From positions 1-64,000 of the forward strand of contig CAZVYX010000019.1 of assembly GCA_964631725.1 (NCBI GenBank): a DNA stretch of 64,000 nucleotides, given 5' to 3'. Each line of letters opens with the position of its first letter. Position 1 is the first letter of the stretch. The notes below the pieces were generated by a model, which worked only from the letters and a program-made list of their open reading frames with translations, searched no databases and was not told the origin of the DNA. Shown one piece after another: positions 41,109 to 50,947 of this stretch. The position numbers and the translations under genes are program-made. This DNA comes from GCA-2731375 sp964631725. Its GTDB lineage: Bacteria > Pseudomonadota > Alphaproteobacteria > GCA-2731375.

Positions 41109-42646
41109 CCAGCCTCCTTTTCCGCCGCCAATTGCGCGCGTAACTCGGTCTTCAGCACCTTGCCGTAATTGTTCTTCGGCAGGGCATCAATATAGCGGTA
41201 CTCCTTTGGCCGCTTAAAGCGGGCGATATGGTCCAGGCACAGTGCATCCAGTTCCGCTTCCGCAAGCGCGGTGCCGGGCGACTTGACGATAAAGGCGATC
41301 ACTTCCTCGCCCCAATCCGCATGGTGGCGGCCGACAACCGAACATTCGGCGACGCCCTCGTGGCGCAACAGGACTTCCTCGACCTCGCGGGGATAGATGT
41401 TGCTGCCGCCAGAGATAATCAGGTCCTTGGCCCGGTCCATCAGGGTCAGGAAGCCATGTTCGTCAAAGGCGCCCACATCGCCGGTGTGCAGCCAGCCGCC
41501 ACGCAGGGCATCAGCCGTGGCTTCGGGGTTGTCCCAATATCCCGACATGATGACATCGCCGCGGCAGACGATCTCACCCATCTCGCCCACGGCGAGGTCG
41601 TTGTCATCGCCATCCACCACCCGCACATCCACATCCGTCCGCGCAATTCCCGTCGAGCCCAAGCGTTTCAGATAGTCGGCATGCTGAGTGTCCATGTGCA
41701 TGGCGCGGGACAACCCGGTGATGGTCATGGGGCTTTCCCCCTGGCCGAACAGTTGCACCAGTTTCGGCCCCAGCACCTCAAGGGCCTTCAGGGTATCCTC
41801 CACATACATGGGCCCGCCGCCGTAGACGATTGTCTTGATATTGGAGGTATCCGCCGCCGCGATGCCCGGCAGGTTGATCAGCCGGGTCAACATGGTGGGG
41901 GCAAAGAAAAAGCTGGCATTGGGATAATGCGGCAATAGTTCCAGGGTCTCCGCCGGGTCGAAACCGCCCGAGTCGGGTATGACATTATTCGCCGCCTTGG
42001 CCACATGGGGCAGGGCGAACAGACCCGAACCATGGCTCAACGGCGCACCGTGGATCATGCAGTCTTCCGGCGAGATGGTGTCCATGTCGGCGAAATAGTT
42101 CATCACCATAGCCATCAGGCTGCGCTGGCTCAGCATCGCGCCCTTGGGCCGGCCCGTGGTACCGGAGGTATAAAACAGCCAGGCGATATCTTCCGGCGCA
42201 CAATCCACCATGGCCGTTGCGGGTCCCGCGAACAGGGCTTCGTAGTCGGCGCCATCGGTGGTGATGACGGTTTCCAGGGCTTCGATTTCGTCTTGCAGGG
42301 GCGCTATGGAAGCGGTCAGGTCATCGGTTATGAAACAGACCCTGGCGCCGCAGTTTTCCAAAATATACGCCGCCTCTCTCGGGTGCAGCTTGGCGTTGAT
42401 GGGCACCGCATTCAGGCCGGCATGCCAAGCGCCGTACAGTACCTCGAAGAATGCCGGCGCGTTCTTCATCATGATCGCGACCCTATCGCCCTTGCGCAGG
42501 CCAAGCGCATCGGCCATGGTAGCGCCCAGGCGCGCGGCCCGGTCGGAGAGGTCATGATAATTGTATAGGATTGTCAAACCGGCGGTGACGGCCGGCCGGT
42601 CACCGAACGTCAGTGCCGCTTTGTGCAACAACGAAGCCTGGTTCAT
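41105..42646 (-). CDS. Acyl-CoA synthetase (AMP-forming)
   Basis: A 513-aa ANL enzyme with P-loop FYTSGTTGRPKGAML, the motif LFGQGESPMTITG, GGWLHTGDVGAFDEHGF, the DRAKDLIISGGSNIYPREVE hinge, and C-terminal Lys in PKNNYGKVLKTEL. ATG at 42646 is 7 bases after GGAGGTGG. It heads a minus-strand operon (synthetase, SDR, crotonase), probably continuing into the redox cluster. It would activate the carboxylate that the pathway degrades. It is distinct from the ligase at 18902. Confidence 0.92.
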   Translation of the reverse strand: MNQASLLHKAALTFGDRPAVTAGLTILYNYHDLSDRAARLGATMADALGLRKGDRVAIMMKNAPAFFEVLYGAWHAGLNAVPINAKLHPREAAYILENCGARVCFITDDLTASIAPLQDEIEALETVITTDGADYEALFAGPATAMVDCAPEDIAWLFYTSGTTGRPKGAMLSQRSLMAMVMNYFADMDTISPEDCMIHGAPLSHGSGLFALPHVAKAANNVIPDSGGFDPAETLELLPHYPNASFFFAPTMLTRLINLPGIAAADTSNIKTIVYGGGPMYVEDTLKALEVLGPKLVQLFGQGESPMTITGLSRAMHMDTQHADYLKRLGSTGIARTDVDVRVVDGDDNDLAVGEMGEIVCRGDVIMSGYWDNPEATADALRGGWLHTGDVGAFDEHGFLTLMDRAKDLIISGGSNIYPREVEEVLLRHEGVAECSVVGRHHADWGEEVIAFIVKSPGTALAEAELDALCLDHIARFKRPKEYRYIDALPKNNYGKVLKTELRAQLAAEKEAG

Positions 42647-42738
42647 ACCCAAGCCACCTCCGAAACTTGTTCAACGGAGGTTAGTTATCGCCGATTATGC
42701 CGCGCCGCGCTACTGGTGGCGCCCCGAGATTGGTCGTC

Positions 42739-42921
42739 CTAGCTTTTGCTTTCCGGTTTGGCGGTCTTCGGCGCGGGCGTCTCGGCCGTGGTCGCCGGCG
42801 TCGATTGCGTCGCCGTGGAGGCCGTCTGCTCGCTGTGGGAAACGCCAAAACAGCCACTTCCCGCCAGGGCGCTGGTGGAAAGGAAAACGCCAACAATCGC
42901 AACAATAAGTGCCTTGGGCAT
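42739..42921 (-). CDS. Small secreted protein
   Basis: A 60-aa product with a clear signal peptide (MPKALIVAIVGVFLSTSALA, cleavage after ALA) and a short mature part rich in Ser, Thr, Ala, Pro and Lys with one Cys (GSGCFGVSHSEQ). AAAGG precedes the ATG at a good distance; an in-frame ATG 6 bases earlier is too close. No domain was recognised. It is a monocistronic gene between the acyl-CoA synthetase and macrodomain genes. Confidence 0.72.
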   Translation of the reverse strand: MPKALIVAIVGVFLSTSALAGSGCFGVSHSEQTASTATQSTPATTAETPAPKTAKPESKS

Positions 42922-43002
42922 GATCATATCCTTTGCCGCTTGGATCCAGCATCAACGCTAAAGAGGGTCCGAAACGAATGCAAGTCACGGTTCCGAGAGC
43001 GG

Positions 43003-43506
43003 TTAGACGTGGATTCGGCGATAGGCCTCGGTCACTTCCGCGCCGAAACAGCAAAAAACAATGCGCCTCAGGCTGCCCGCTGCCGCCTGATAGTCCCTAG
43101 CCGTATCCAGGGCAATTTTCGTTGCGGCTTCAAGGGGATAGCCGAAGATGCCGGTGGAGATGGCGGGGAAAGCGATGGATGACAGCCCGGCCTCGTCCGC
43201 CAGCCGATAGCAATGGCGGTAGCAACCCGCCAGCAATTCCGCCTCGCCGGCCGCGCCGCCTTGCCAGACCGGCCCGACGGCGTGGATCACGTGCCGTGCC
43301 GTCAGGTCATAACCGCCGGTAATGCGGGCCTCGCCGGTGGGACAGCCGCCAAGGGTCCGGCACTCCCGCACCAGCTCCGGGCCGGCGGCGGCATGGATGG
43401 CGCCGCAAACGCCAGCCCCGCGCAACAGTTGCTCGTTGGCGGCATTGACGATGGCGTCCACGTCCAGGGTGGTGATATCGGCCTCGATGATTTCGATTGT
43501 GACCAT
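43003..43506 (-). CDS. Macrodomain (ADP-ribose/O-acetyl-ADP-ribose) protein
   Basis: A 167-aa single macrodomain of the MacroD/YmdB type: DAIVNAANEQLLRGAGVCGA (ADP-ribose loop), CPTGEARITGGYDL, VIHAVGPVW and AFPAISTGIFGYPLEAA. Family members remove ADP-ribose from proteins or hydrolyse O-acetyl-ADP-ribose. ATG at 43506 follows GGAGG and shares its A with the AmpG-like stop (TGATG), so it is the third gene of an overlapping kinase-permease-macrodomain operon. Confidence 0.92.
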   Translation of the reverse strand: MVTIEIIEADITTLDVDAIVNAANEQLLRGAGVCGAIHAAAGPELVRECRTLGGCPTGEARITGGYDLTARHVIHAVGPVWQGGAAGEAELLAGCYRHCYRLADEAGLSSIAFPAISTGIFGYPLEAATKIALDTARDYQAAAGSLRRIVFCCFGAEVTEAYRRIHV

Positions 43507-44825
43507 CACTGGGCCTCCACTTCCGAGCGCGGCACGATGCCCCGCCGCACTAGCCACCATAGCAGCATCAGGCCGGGCAGGGCGGCAACCGTGGTGATCA
43601 GGAAGAAGCTGACCCAACTGGTATATTCCGCCATCGCCCCGCCCGGCGCCGAAAGGGCGGTGCGGGCCAGGGCCATCAGGGATGACAATAGGGCATATTG
43701 CGTTGCCGTATAGGCGACGTTGCACAGGGAAGCCAGATAGGCGACGAAGGCCGCCGTCCCCATGCCGCCGGCGACATTTTCCACCGCGATTGTCACCGCC
43801 AGCATGGAAATGTCGTGCCCCACCATGGCCTGAACGGCGAACATCAGATTGGAAAACATCTGCAACAGGCCGCACCACAACAGGCTTTGCATGATGCCGC
43901 GCCGGGCTACCAGCAAACCGCCCAGGAAACCGCCCACCAAGGTCGCGCCAAGGCCGAAGATCTTCGAGACGGAAGCGATCTCGGACTTGGAAAAGCCGAT
44001 CTCCACATAGAACGGCCCGGCCATGATGCCGGCCAGGCTGTCGCCGAATTTGTAGAACACCACGAACAGCAGGATCAAGGCGGCGGCCTGCCAGCCGCCG
44101 CGGCGTAGGAATTCCGCGAACGGCTCGAACACCGCATCACGCAGCCATTGCCACGGGTTGACCCGGCCCTCCAGCCGATGCCCCCCCGGTAAGTTCGGTT
44201 CCGGGTTCAACAGTATGGTGACGATGCCGACGGCCATCAGCGCGGCCATGGCGGCGTAGACCCAGAACCAGCTAAAGCTTTCGGCCAGGTACAGGGCGCC
44301 GGCGCCCGATGCCAGCATGCCGATGCGGTATCCCGCGACGATCATCGCCGCGCCGGCGCCGTACTGCCGCTCTTCCAGAATTTCCACCCGGTAGGCGTCG
44401 ATCACCACGTCCTGGGAGGCGGAGGCGAAGGTGACGACAAGGGCCCAGACCGCCATCGCCCAGGCGCCGTTGGCGGGATCATTGCTGCCCAGGCCGACGA
44501 TGCCGATAATCAGGGCGATCTGCGTCAGAATGGCCCAGCCCCGCCGCCGGCCCAGCCAACGGGTCAACAGCGGCAGATGCATCCGGTCGATGAACGGCGC
44601 CCAGATGAATTTCAGGGAATAGGGCATGCCGACCATGGCGAACAGACCGATCGCGGTTTTCGAAATGCCCTCTTCGGTCAACCAGATCGACAAAGTGGAA
44701 AACGTCAACAACAGCGGCATGCCGGAGGAGAAGCCGAGGAACAGAATGGCGATGACGCGGCGATCGCCATAGACCCTGGCCGCGGCAAGCCAGCCTTGCC
44801 TCTCCTGGCTGGCCGTTGCGCTCAA
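43506..44825 (-). CDS. ampG: AmpG-like muropeptide permease (MFS)
   Basis: A 439-aa MFS protein of the AmpG type, which imports anhydromuropeptides for wall recycling. Family signatures are VIAILFLGFSSGMPLLLTFS near the N-terminus, MVGMPYSLKFIWAPFIDRM, and ASASQDVVIDAYRVEILEE. Length and about 12 helices fit the short AmpG form. It starts with TTG overlapping the histidine kinase stop (TTGA), and its stop overlaps the macrodomain start. Confidence 0.88.
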   Translation of the reverse strand: MSATASQERQGWLAAARVYGDRRVIAILFLGFSSGMPLLLTFSTLSIWLTEEGISKTAIGLFAMVGMPYSLKFIWAPFIDRMHLPLLTRWLGRRRGWAILTQIALIIGIVGLGSNDPANGAWAMAVWALVVTFASASQDVVIDAYRVEILEERQYGAGAAMIVAGYRIGMLASGAGALYLAESFSWFWVYAAMAALMAVGIVTILLNPEPNLPGGHRLEGRVNPWQWLRDAVFEPFAEFLRRGGWQAAALILLFVVFYKFGDSLAGIMAGPFYVEIGFSKSEIASVSKIFGLGATLVGGFLGGLLVARRGIMQSLLWCGLLQMFSNLMFAVQAMVGHDISMLAVTIAVENVAGGMGTAAFVAYLASLCNVAYTATQYALLSSLMALARTALSAPGGAMAEYTSWVSFFLITTVAALPGLMLLWWLVRRGIVPRSEVEAQ

Positions 44826-47104
44826 GACGCCTTGGCTTCCGCGGTTGGGATATCAGTCCATTGCGCGATCAGGCGCTGCAATTCCGCCTCTTCGACCGGC
44901 TTCGAAATATAGTCGTTCATGCCGGCAAGGGCACAGCGCTGCCTGTCCTCGTCCATGGCCGAGGCGGTCATGGCGATAATCGGAATGGCGGCCTTGGTGC
45001 CCTGCAAGGCGCGGATTTCACGGGTTGCCTGCAAACCGTCCATCACCGGCATGTTGACGTCCATTAGGACCAGCGCGAAATTGCCCTGACGCACGGCTTC
45101 GACCGCCAGGTGGCCGTTTTCCACGCACTCGGTCTCCAGATCCAGCTTGGCCAGCAACGCCTCCGCCAGCATCTGATTGATGCGGTTGTCCTCGGCCAGT
45201 AGAACGCGGGGACGGCTGCCGCTTTCGGCGGCTTTCGTCTCGACGTCATCGCGCGACAGGCGGGAATCCAGCCATTCGCCCTGTTCGCCGTGGGCCCCGG
45301 TCAATACCTGCACCAATGTACGTCGGCGAATCGGGCGTACCAGATAATACTCGAAGCCGTCCTGGCGGTATGGTTCCAATTGCTGGTGCTGGTCGACCCG
45401 TAACAACAGCACCAGCCGGCAATCCTTTCCCGCGGGGTCGCGCCGCAGGGCCTGCGCCAGTTCGCTGATGGCATCCTGTGTCCAGGCACCGTCAATCAGG
45501 ACGGCGTCAAAGCGTTCTCCATTCGCCTCCGCATCGGCCAGCGCCCGCAAGCCGCTTTCGGAGGCGCCGCATGCGCTGACGGTTGCACCAAGGGCGTCTA
45601 GGCTATCATGGATAATCTGCCGCGACATATCGTTGCCCTCGCACAGCAGAATGCGTTGACCGGCCAGGACGTCGCGGGCCATGGGCTCTTCGGTTGCCTC
45701 TTTGTCGATGGCCAGATCGATCATGAACCAGAACATGCTGCCCTCGCCCACGACACTTTCGACGCCGATTTGCCCTTTCATATGCTGGACGATGCGCTGC
45801 GATATGGCCAAGCCCAGGCCGGTACCGCCATGGCGGCGGGTGGAACCGGAATCCACCTGGCTGAACTCCTCGAACAGTTTGTCCTGCGCCGCCTCTTCGA
45901 TGCCGATGCCGGTATCCTTGACCTCGAACAGCAAAACCACGCCCGTGTCGCTTTCATGGGCGACCGAGACGGCGATGATGACGCCGCCCTGGTCCGTGAA
46001 CTTTATGGCATTGCCGCCCAGATTAAGGATCACCTGGCGCAACCGTCCCGCATCGCCGCAAAGGAATTCAGGGACTTCCGGCGCGAAGGTGGCGCCGATG
46101 GCAATGTCCCGCTCGACCGCGCGCGCGGCCAGCAATTCACAGGCCTGCTCGACCGTGTTGATCAGGTTGAAGGGCCGCACTTCCAAGGCCAGCTTGCCGG
46201 CCTCGATCTTGGAATAGTCGAGGATGTCGTTGATGATGGCCAGCAGGGCCTCGCCGGATTCATGGACGGCGCTGGCATAGCTGTATTGCTGTTCGGTCAA
46301 ATCGGTTTCCAGCAGCAGCCGCGCCATGCCCAGGATGCCGTTCATCGGGGTGCGGATTTCATGGCTGACCGTGGCCAGAAAGCTGGATTTGGCGTGATTG
46401 GCGGCCTCGGCCTCGTCGCGGGCGCTTTTCAACTGCTCTTCCGCCCGTTTTCCCGTTGTGATGTCCCGGCCGATGGATTGAATTTCCTGGATTTGTCCAC
46501 GGTCGTCGCGGATGGCGTAGTCGACCCAGGCGATCCAGCGCCAGCCCTCGCGGGTCAGCACTCTTTGGTCGTAGCGAATGCGATAGGGGGGCTCATTCAG
46601 GCCGGGTTGCTGGCTTTCAGCGGCGCCAAGGTCTTCTGGGTGAACGTCCGGGGTGAAATGGCTGTCTTCGGCTTCCGTCGGGTCCAGGCCAAACTGTTCG
46701 CAAAAGGCACCGTTGACGAAAGTCAGGCGCCCTTCGTTGGTGCGCCGCACGATCAGGGCGTCCTGGGTTTCCACCAGGCCGCGGTAGCGTTCTTCCGATT
46801 GCCGTAAATCGGCGTTGGCATCATTCAAGGCTTCGATCGCCAGGGTCAGGCGGTCGGCCATTTCCGAAACCCGCTCCGCTTGGGCGTTCAGACGGCTAAA
46901 TTTGCGCCGGGTGTCGTAGAACAGGATCGCCAGCACCACCGATATGGTGGTGGCGATCAAGGTCAGGGATTTCGGACCGATATTGTTGCTTGGCTGGCCG
47001 CGTAAGGTATCGGCGTTGAACAGCAGGACGACGACGGCCAAGCCGAGACAGACCAACAGCGGGCCGAAATATCTGTTCTGGGCCAGAATTCGCAACAACT
47101 TCAT
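44822..47104 (-). CDS. Hybrid sensor histidine kinase (2 TM, PAS, HisKA, HATPase, two receiver domains)
   Basis: A 760-aa membrane hybrid kinase. Two helices lie at about 13-29 and 44-62 with a short periplasmic loop, then a short coiled coil and a PAS domain at about 100-220 (SEERYRGLVETQDALIV). His248 is the phospho-acceptor in SHEIRTPMNGILG, and the ATPase has KDTGIGIEE and GGTGLGLAIS. The first receiver (about 485-600) is degenerate: CEGND at the acidic pocket and RP in place of the conserved KP. The second (about 630-750) is canonical, with Asp682 in LMDVNMPVMDG and KP near the end. There is no HPt or response regulator beside it; it overlaps an AmpG-like gene. Confidence 0.93.
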   Translation of the reverse strand: MKLLRILAQNRYFGPLLVCLGLAVVVLLFNADTLRGQPSNNIGPKSLTLIATTISVVLAILFYDTRRKFSRLNAQAERVSEMADRLTLAIEALNDANADLRQSEERYRGLVETQDALIVRRTNEGRLTFVNGAFCEQFGLDPTEAEDSHFTPDVHPEDLGAAESQQPGLNEPPYRIRYDQRVLTREGWRWIAWVDYAIRDDRGQIQEIQSIGRDITTGKRAEEQLKSARDEAEAANHAKSSFLATVSHEIRTPMNGILGMARLLLETDLTEQQYSYASAVHESGEALLAIINDILDYSKIEAGKLALEVRPFNLINTVEQACELLAARAVERDIAIGATFAPEVPEFLCGDAGRLRQVILNLGGNAIKFTDQGGVIIAVSVAHESDTGVVLLFEVKDTGIGIEEAAQDKLFEEFSQVDSGSTRRHGGTGLGLAISQRIVQHMKGQIGVESVVGEGSMFWFMIDLAIDKEATEEPMARDVLAGQRILLCEGNDMSRQIIHDSLDALGATVSACGASESGLRALADAEANGERFDAVLIDGAWTQDAISELAQALRRDPAGKDCRLVLLLRVDQHQQLEPYRQDGFEYYLVRPIRRRTLVQVLTGAHGEQGEWLDSRLSRDDVETKAAESGSRPRVLLAEDNRINQMLAEALLAKLDLETECVENGHLAVEAVRQGNFALVLMDVNMPVMDGLQATREIRALQGTKAAIPIIAMTASAMDEDRQRCALAGMNDYISKPVEEAELQRLIAQWTDIPTAEAKAS

Positions 47105-47230
47105 CGGCTACGGCCACCTGCGTATCGTCGCCCCCGCCAGATGGCGCCGCTTGATGCGCAACCTGAATCGTCGCCATCATGGCATTTTGCGCCGCGTACA
47201 GCAACGCGGGACAAGGTCTGAAATCAGGCT

Positions 47231-48763
47231 CTAGGCCGCGGTGCGCAGACGGCGATAGCTCAAGGCTTCCGCCACATGGACCCGGTGCACGCCTTTGCTC
47301 TGTTCCAAATCCGCCAGGGTGCGGGCGACGCGCAGAACCCGGTGATAGCCACGGGCGGAGAGATGCATGCGTTCGCTGGCCTGGCGCAACAGGGCCCGGC
47401 CCGCGTCATCGGGCGTGGCGACGGCTTCCAGCATTTTGCCATCGGCGTGGGCATTCATGCGGACGGTGATTTCCCCACCGTCTTCCGGGGACAGATCATC
47501 ATAACGGCGGCGCTGCACGGCCCGGGCCCGGGCAACGCGTCCGGCAACCTCCTCGGAGCCTTCCGTGGCGGGTGGCAAATCCAGATCGGCGACCGAGACA
47601 TTGGGCACCTGGATATGCATGTCGATACGGTCCAACAGGGGTCCGGACAGTTTGCGTTGATAGTCCTCGGCGCATCTCGGGGCCCGGCTGCAGGCCTGTT
47701 CCGGATCGCCCAGATGGCCGCAGCGGCACGGGTTCATCGCGGAAATGAACTGAAAGCGGGCCGGGTAGGTGACATGGGCATTGGCGCGGGCGACAACGGC
47801 GCGGCCCGATTCGATAGGCTGGCGCAGGCTCTCCAGGACCTGGCGGCCGCATTCGGGCAATTCATCGAGAAACAGCACGCCGCCATGGGCCAGGCTGACC
47901 TCTCCCGGCCGGGCCCGGTTGCCGCCGCCGACCATCGCGGCCATGGAGGATGAATGATGTGGATTGCGGAACGGCCTCCGCCGGCGCATGCGGCCATCGC
48001 CAAGGTTGCCCGAGAGGGAGGCGATCATCGAGACTTCCAGGGCCTCGCGGGCGTCAAGGGGCGGCAGAATGCCCGGCAGCCGTTCCGCCAGCATGGATTT
48101 GCCGGCGCCGGGCGGCCCGATAAACAGCAGGTTATGACCGCCGGCGGCGGCGACCTCCAGGGCCCGCTTGGCGCTTTCCTGGCCCTTGATGTCGGCCAGG
48201 TCCAACTGGGCGCCGGTTTCATCCGCCAATTCGGGCTGCGGTTGGGGCAAGACCTGGCTGCCCTTGAAATGATTGATCAAGGTGAGCAGGTTGCCGGGCG
48301 CCAGCACCCGTAAATCGCCGGCCCAGGCCGCTTCGCCCCCTTGTTCCCGGGGGCAGATCAGGCCCCGGCCCTGACCCAGGGCATCGACCGCCGCCGGCAG
48401 CACACCCGCCACCGGGGTCAGGGCGCCGTCCAGGGACAACTCGCCAACGGCATTGAATTCCGCCAGCTCGTCCATGGGCAACACATCCATGGCCAGTAAT
48501 AGTCCCAGAGCGATGGGCAGATCGTAATGGCTGCCCTCCTTGGGCAGATCGGCCGGGGCCAGATTGACGGTGATGCGTTTTGGCGGCAGGGCAAGACCGA
48601 TGGCGCCCAGGGCGCCGCGCACCCGCTCGCGGCTTTCCGCCACCGCCTTGTCGGGCAAGCCGACGACGGTGAAGGCGGGTAGGCCCGAGGCGAGTTGTAC
48701 CTGTACATCCACCGCCAGGGCCTCGATGCCCAGGAACGCCACTGTACCCACGTGGGCCACCAT
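47231..48763 (-). CDS. comM: ComM/YifB-family Mg-chelatase-like AAA+ ATPase
   Basis: A 510-aa AAA+ protein. The N-terminal Lon-like fold carries VVGLPDKAVAESRERVRGAL and DLPIALGLLLAMD. The AAA core has Walker A LLFIGPPGAGKSMLAERLPG and Walker B GGVLFLDELPE. A zinc-like Cys set (NPCRCGHLGDPEQACSRAPRC) follows, then a C-terminal lid domain. ComM is a hexameric helicase that promotes branch migration during natural transformation and is widespread also in non-competent bacteria. No competence gene is adjacent. Confidence 0.93.
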   Translation of the reverse strand: MVAHVGTVAFLGIEALAVDVQVQLASGLPAFTVVGLPDKAVAESRERVRGALGAIGLALPPKRITVNLAPADLPKEGSHYDLPIALGLLLAMDVLPMDELAEFNAVGELSLDGALTPVAGVLPAAVDALGQGRGLICPREQGGEAAWAGDLRVLAPGNLLTLINHFKGSQVLPQPQPELADETGAQLDLADIKGQESAKRALEVAAAGGHNLLFIGPPGAGKSMLAERLPGILPPLDAREALEVSMIASLSGNLGDGRMRRRRPFRNPHHSSSMAAMVGGGNRARPGEVSLAHGGVLFLDELPECGRQVLESLRQPIESGRAVVARANAHVTYPARFQFISAMNPCRCGHLGDPEQACSRAPRCAEDYQRKLSGPLLDRIDMHIQVPNVSVADLDLPPATEGSEEVAGRVARARAVQRRRYDDLSPEDGGEITVRMNAHADGKMLEAVATPDDAGRALLRQASERMHLSARGYHRVLRVARTLADLEQSKGVHRVHVAEALSYRRLRTAA

Positions 48764-49060
48764 GCCAAGAAACTCCTGTTTTACGCCCGTTTCGGCCGCC
48801 GCGATGCCAATATCGGTTGCATGAAACTATGGCAGAACAGCTTGCTGTCGTCGAGCAAAAAAAGAACAAAACAAAAACAAACCTTGATGAATACACATTG
48901 GCCGCCTCGCCGGGCCAAGCCGGCATGGCGGCCGCGATTCGTCCATTAGAAGGACTATGGCGGGGCTAGGCGGTGGTTTCGGCCCGGGGCGGCCATGTGG
49001 GTAGGGCCCGGTTTTCCTTGAGGTGTTGTCAGCTTTCGCATGCGGAGGGCATGGGATGGC
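48764..49060. other. Intergenic region, no gene seen
   Basis: About 300 bases between comM and the promoter of the 26-codon gene. A 20-codon frame at about 48890-48949 lacks a ribosome-binding site. An A-rich tract (AAAAAAAGAACAAAACAAAAA) lies near 48860. No repeat or RNA gene was recognised. Confidence 0.5.
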
Positions 49061-49088
49061 TTGCGTTCGCGGCAACTTCGGCCATACT
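49061..49088 (+). promoter_or_regulatory. Possible promoter of the 26-codon gene
   Basis: TTGCGT (49061-49066), 16-base spacer, CATACT (49083-49088), about 37 bases before the ATG at 49126. The match is moderate and supported mainly by position. Confidence 0.35.
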
Positions 49089-49125
49089 GACCACTTGGCA
49101 ATAACAATCGAAAGGAGGTGATCCA

Positions 49126-49206
49126 ATGTCTAAAGAATTGCGAGCCGTAACGATCGGCCAGGGGATGCATGTTGGACAAAGGGATAGCCTCTCTGTCTCG
49201 ACCTGA
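49126..49206 (+). CDS. 26-residue peptide ORF with perfect Shine-Dalgarno
   Basis: ATG at 49126 opens a 26-codon frame (MSKELRAVTIGQG then MHVGQRDSLSVST). It is preceded by AAAGGAGGTGATCC, the full complement of the 16S rRNA 3' tail, only 3 bases from the ATG. A strong Rho-independent terminator follows 45 bases after the stop, and a plausible promoter precedes it, so this is a self-contained short transcription unit. There is no downstream plus-strand gene for it to lead. Function is unknown: a small regulatory or ribosome-loading peptide, or a dual-function sRNA. The near-ideal initiation site implies very high translation. Confidence 0.6.
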   Translation: MSKELRAVTIGQGMHVGQRDSLSVST

Positions 49207-49250
49207 CTTCTCGGTTACGTGATCGGTCGTTCATACGGCCCAGTTCACGG

Positions 49251-49281
49251 AAAGGCGGCTTACGGGCCGCCTTTCTTTTTT
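49251..49281 (+). terminator. Rho-independent terminator of the 26-codon gene
   Basis: AAAGGCGGC (49251-49259) and GCCGCCTTT (49266-49274) form a 9-bp stem with a 6-base loop, followed by CTTTTTT. The T-tract lies on the plus-strand side only, so it ends the short plus-strand transcript rather than xerC. Confidence 0.85.
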
Positions 49282-49290
49282 GCCTGTTGA

Positions 49291-50216
<926 letters not shown>

Positions 50217-50238
<22 letters not shown>

Positions 50239-50945
50239 GTCCTAAACAGCCGCTCCAGCAAACGGGCGAGGAATTGCAGCAGCTCCGTCCCCTGGCCGGC
50301 ATGGAATTTATCCCCATCCCGGCTGCCCAGGGCCAGCAATCCCGGCGGCGCGCCGGGTGATGGACACAGGCGGATCAATGCCTGACTGCGCACCAGCCCC
50401 GCGCTGGGGCCAAAGACCAGATGATCGCCGCCCTGCACCGCCTCCAGACGCGCCGGCGCGCCGGGGCCCAACAGCCCATCGACGCGGCCCTGGGGAATGA
50501 CATAGACATCGCGCATGGGCGCCTTGGTCGGGCCGTCACCGGCCGCCTCGACGCAAAGGGTCACGGTATCGACGCCCAACAGTTCGATCAGGTCGCGGGT
50601 GACGATGTGGATCAAATGCTCGAAGTTGCGCGCGCCCAATAGGGCCAGGGCCGCGGCATGCACCTGATTCTGTGCCGCCAGGTTGGCCCGGCCATTGGCC
50701 AGCAATTCATCCTGCGTCTCCTGCAGGCGGGCCACTTCATCGCCCAGGCGCCGGGCCACGATCTGTCCCATGTCCAGCACGTTCTTGCCGTCATGTTTCG
50801 CCGCCGGCTGCAGCAGCGGCAACAGGTCCGGGTTCTCGGTTAGGAAATTCGGATTTTCCAGCAGGTAGTCACGCACCGCATCCGCATCCAGGGCGCTGCT
50901 GGGCACCCGGCCGCGCAGATTTGGCGATGTGCGCTTTCCGGCCAT
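50217..50945 (-). CDS. DUF484 family protein
   Basis: A 242-aa protein typical of DUF484: an N-terminal helix with AVRDYLLENPNFLTENPDLL, a coiled segment, then a GAF-like domain ending LGSRDGDKFHAGQGTELLQF. DUF484 genes commonly sit directly upstream of xerC, as here (22-base overlap). The function is not established. ATG at 50945 is 2 bases after the aldolase stop; the longer upstream frame overlaps that gene and is less likely. Confidence 0.92.
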
Positions 50946-50947
50946 GA

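Noticed and set aside
49111..49124. Sequence identical to the complement of the 16S rRNA 3' end
   Set aside because: On the minus strand it reads like the end of 16S rRNA, but the bases before it are not rRNA, so it is a Shine-Dalgarno and not an rRNA fragment.
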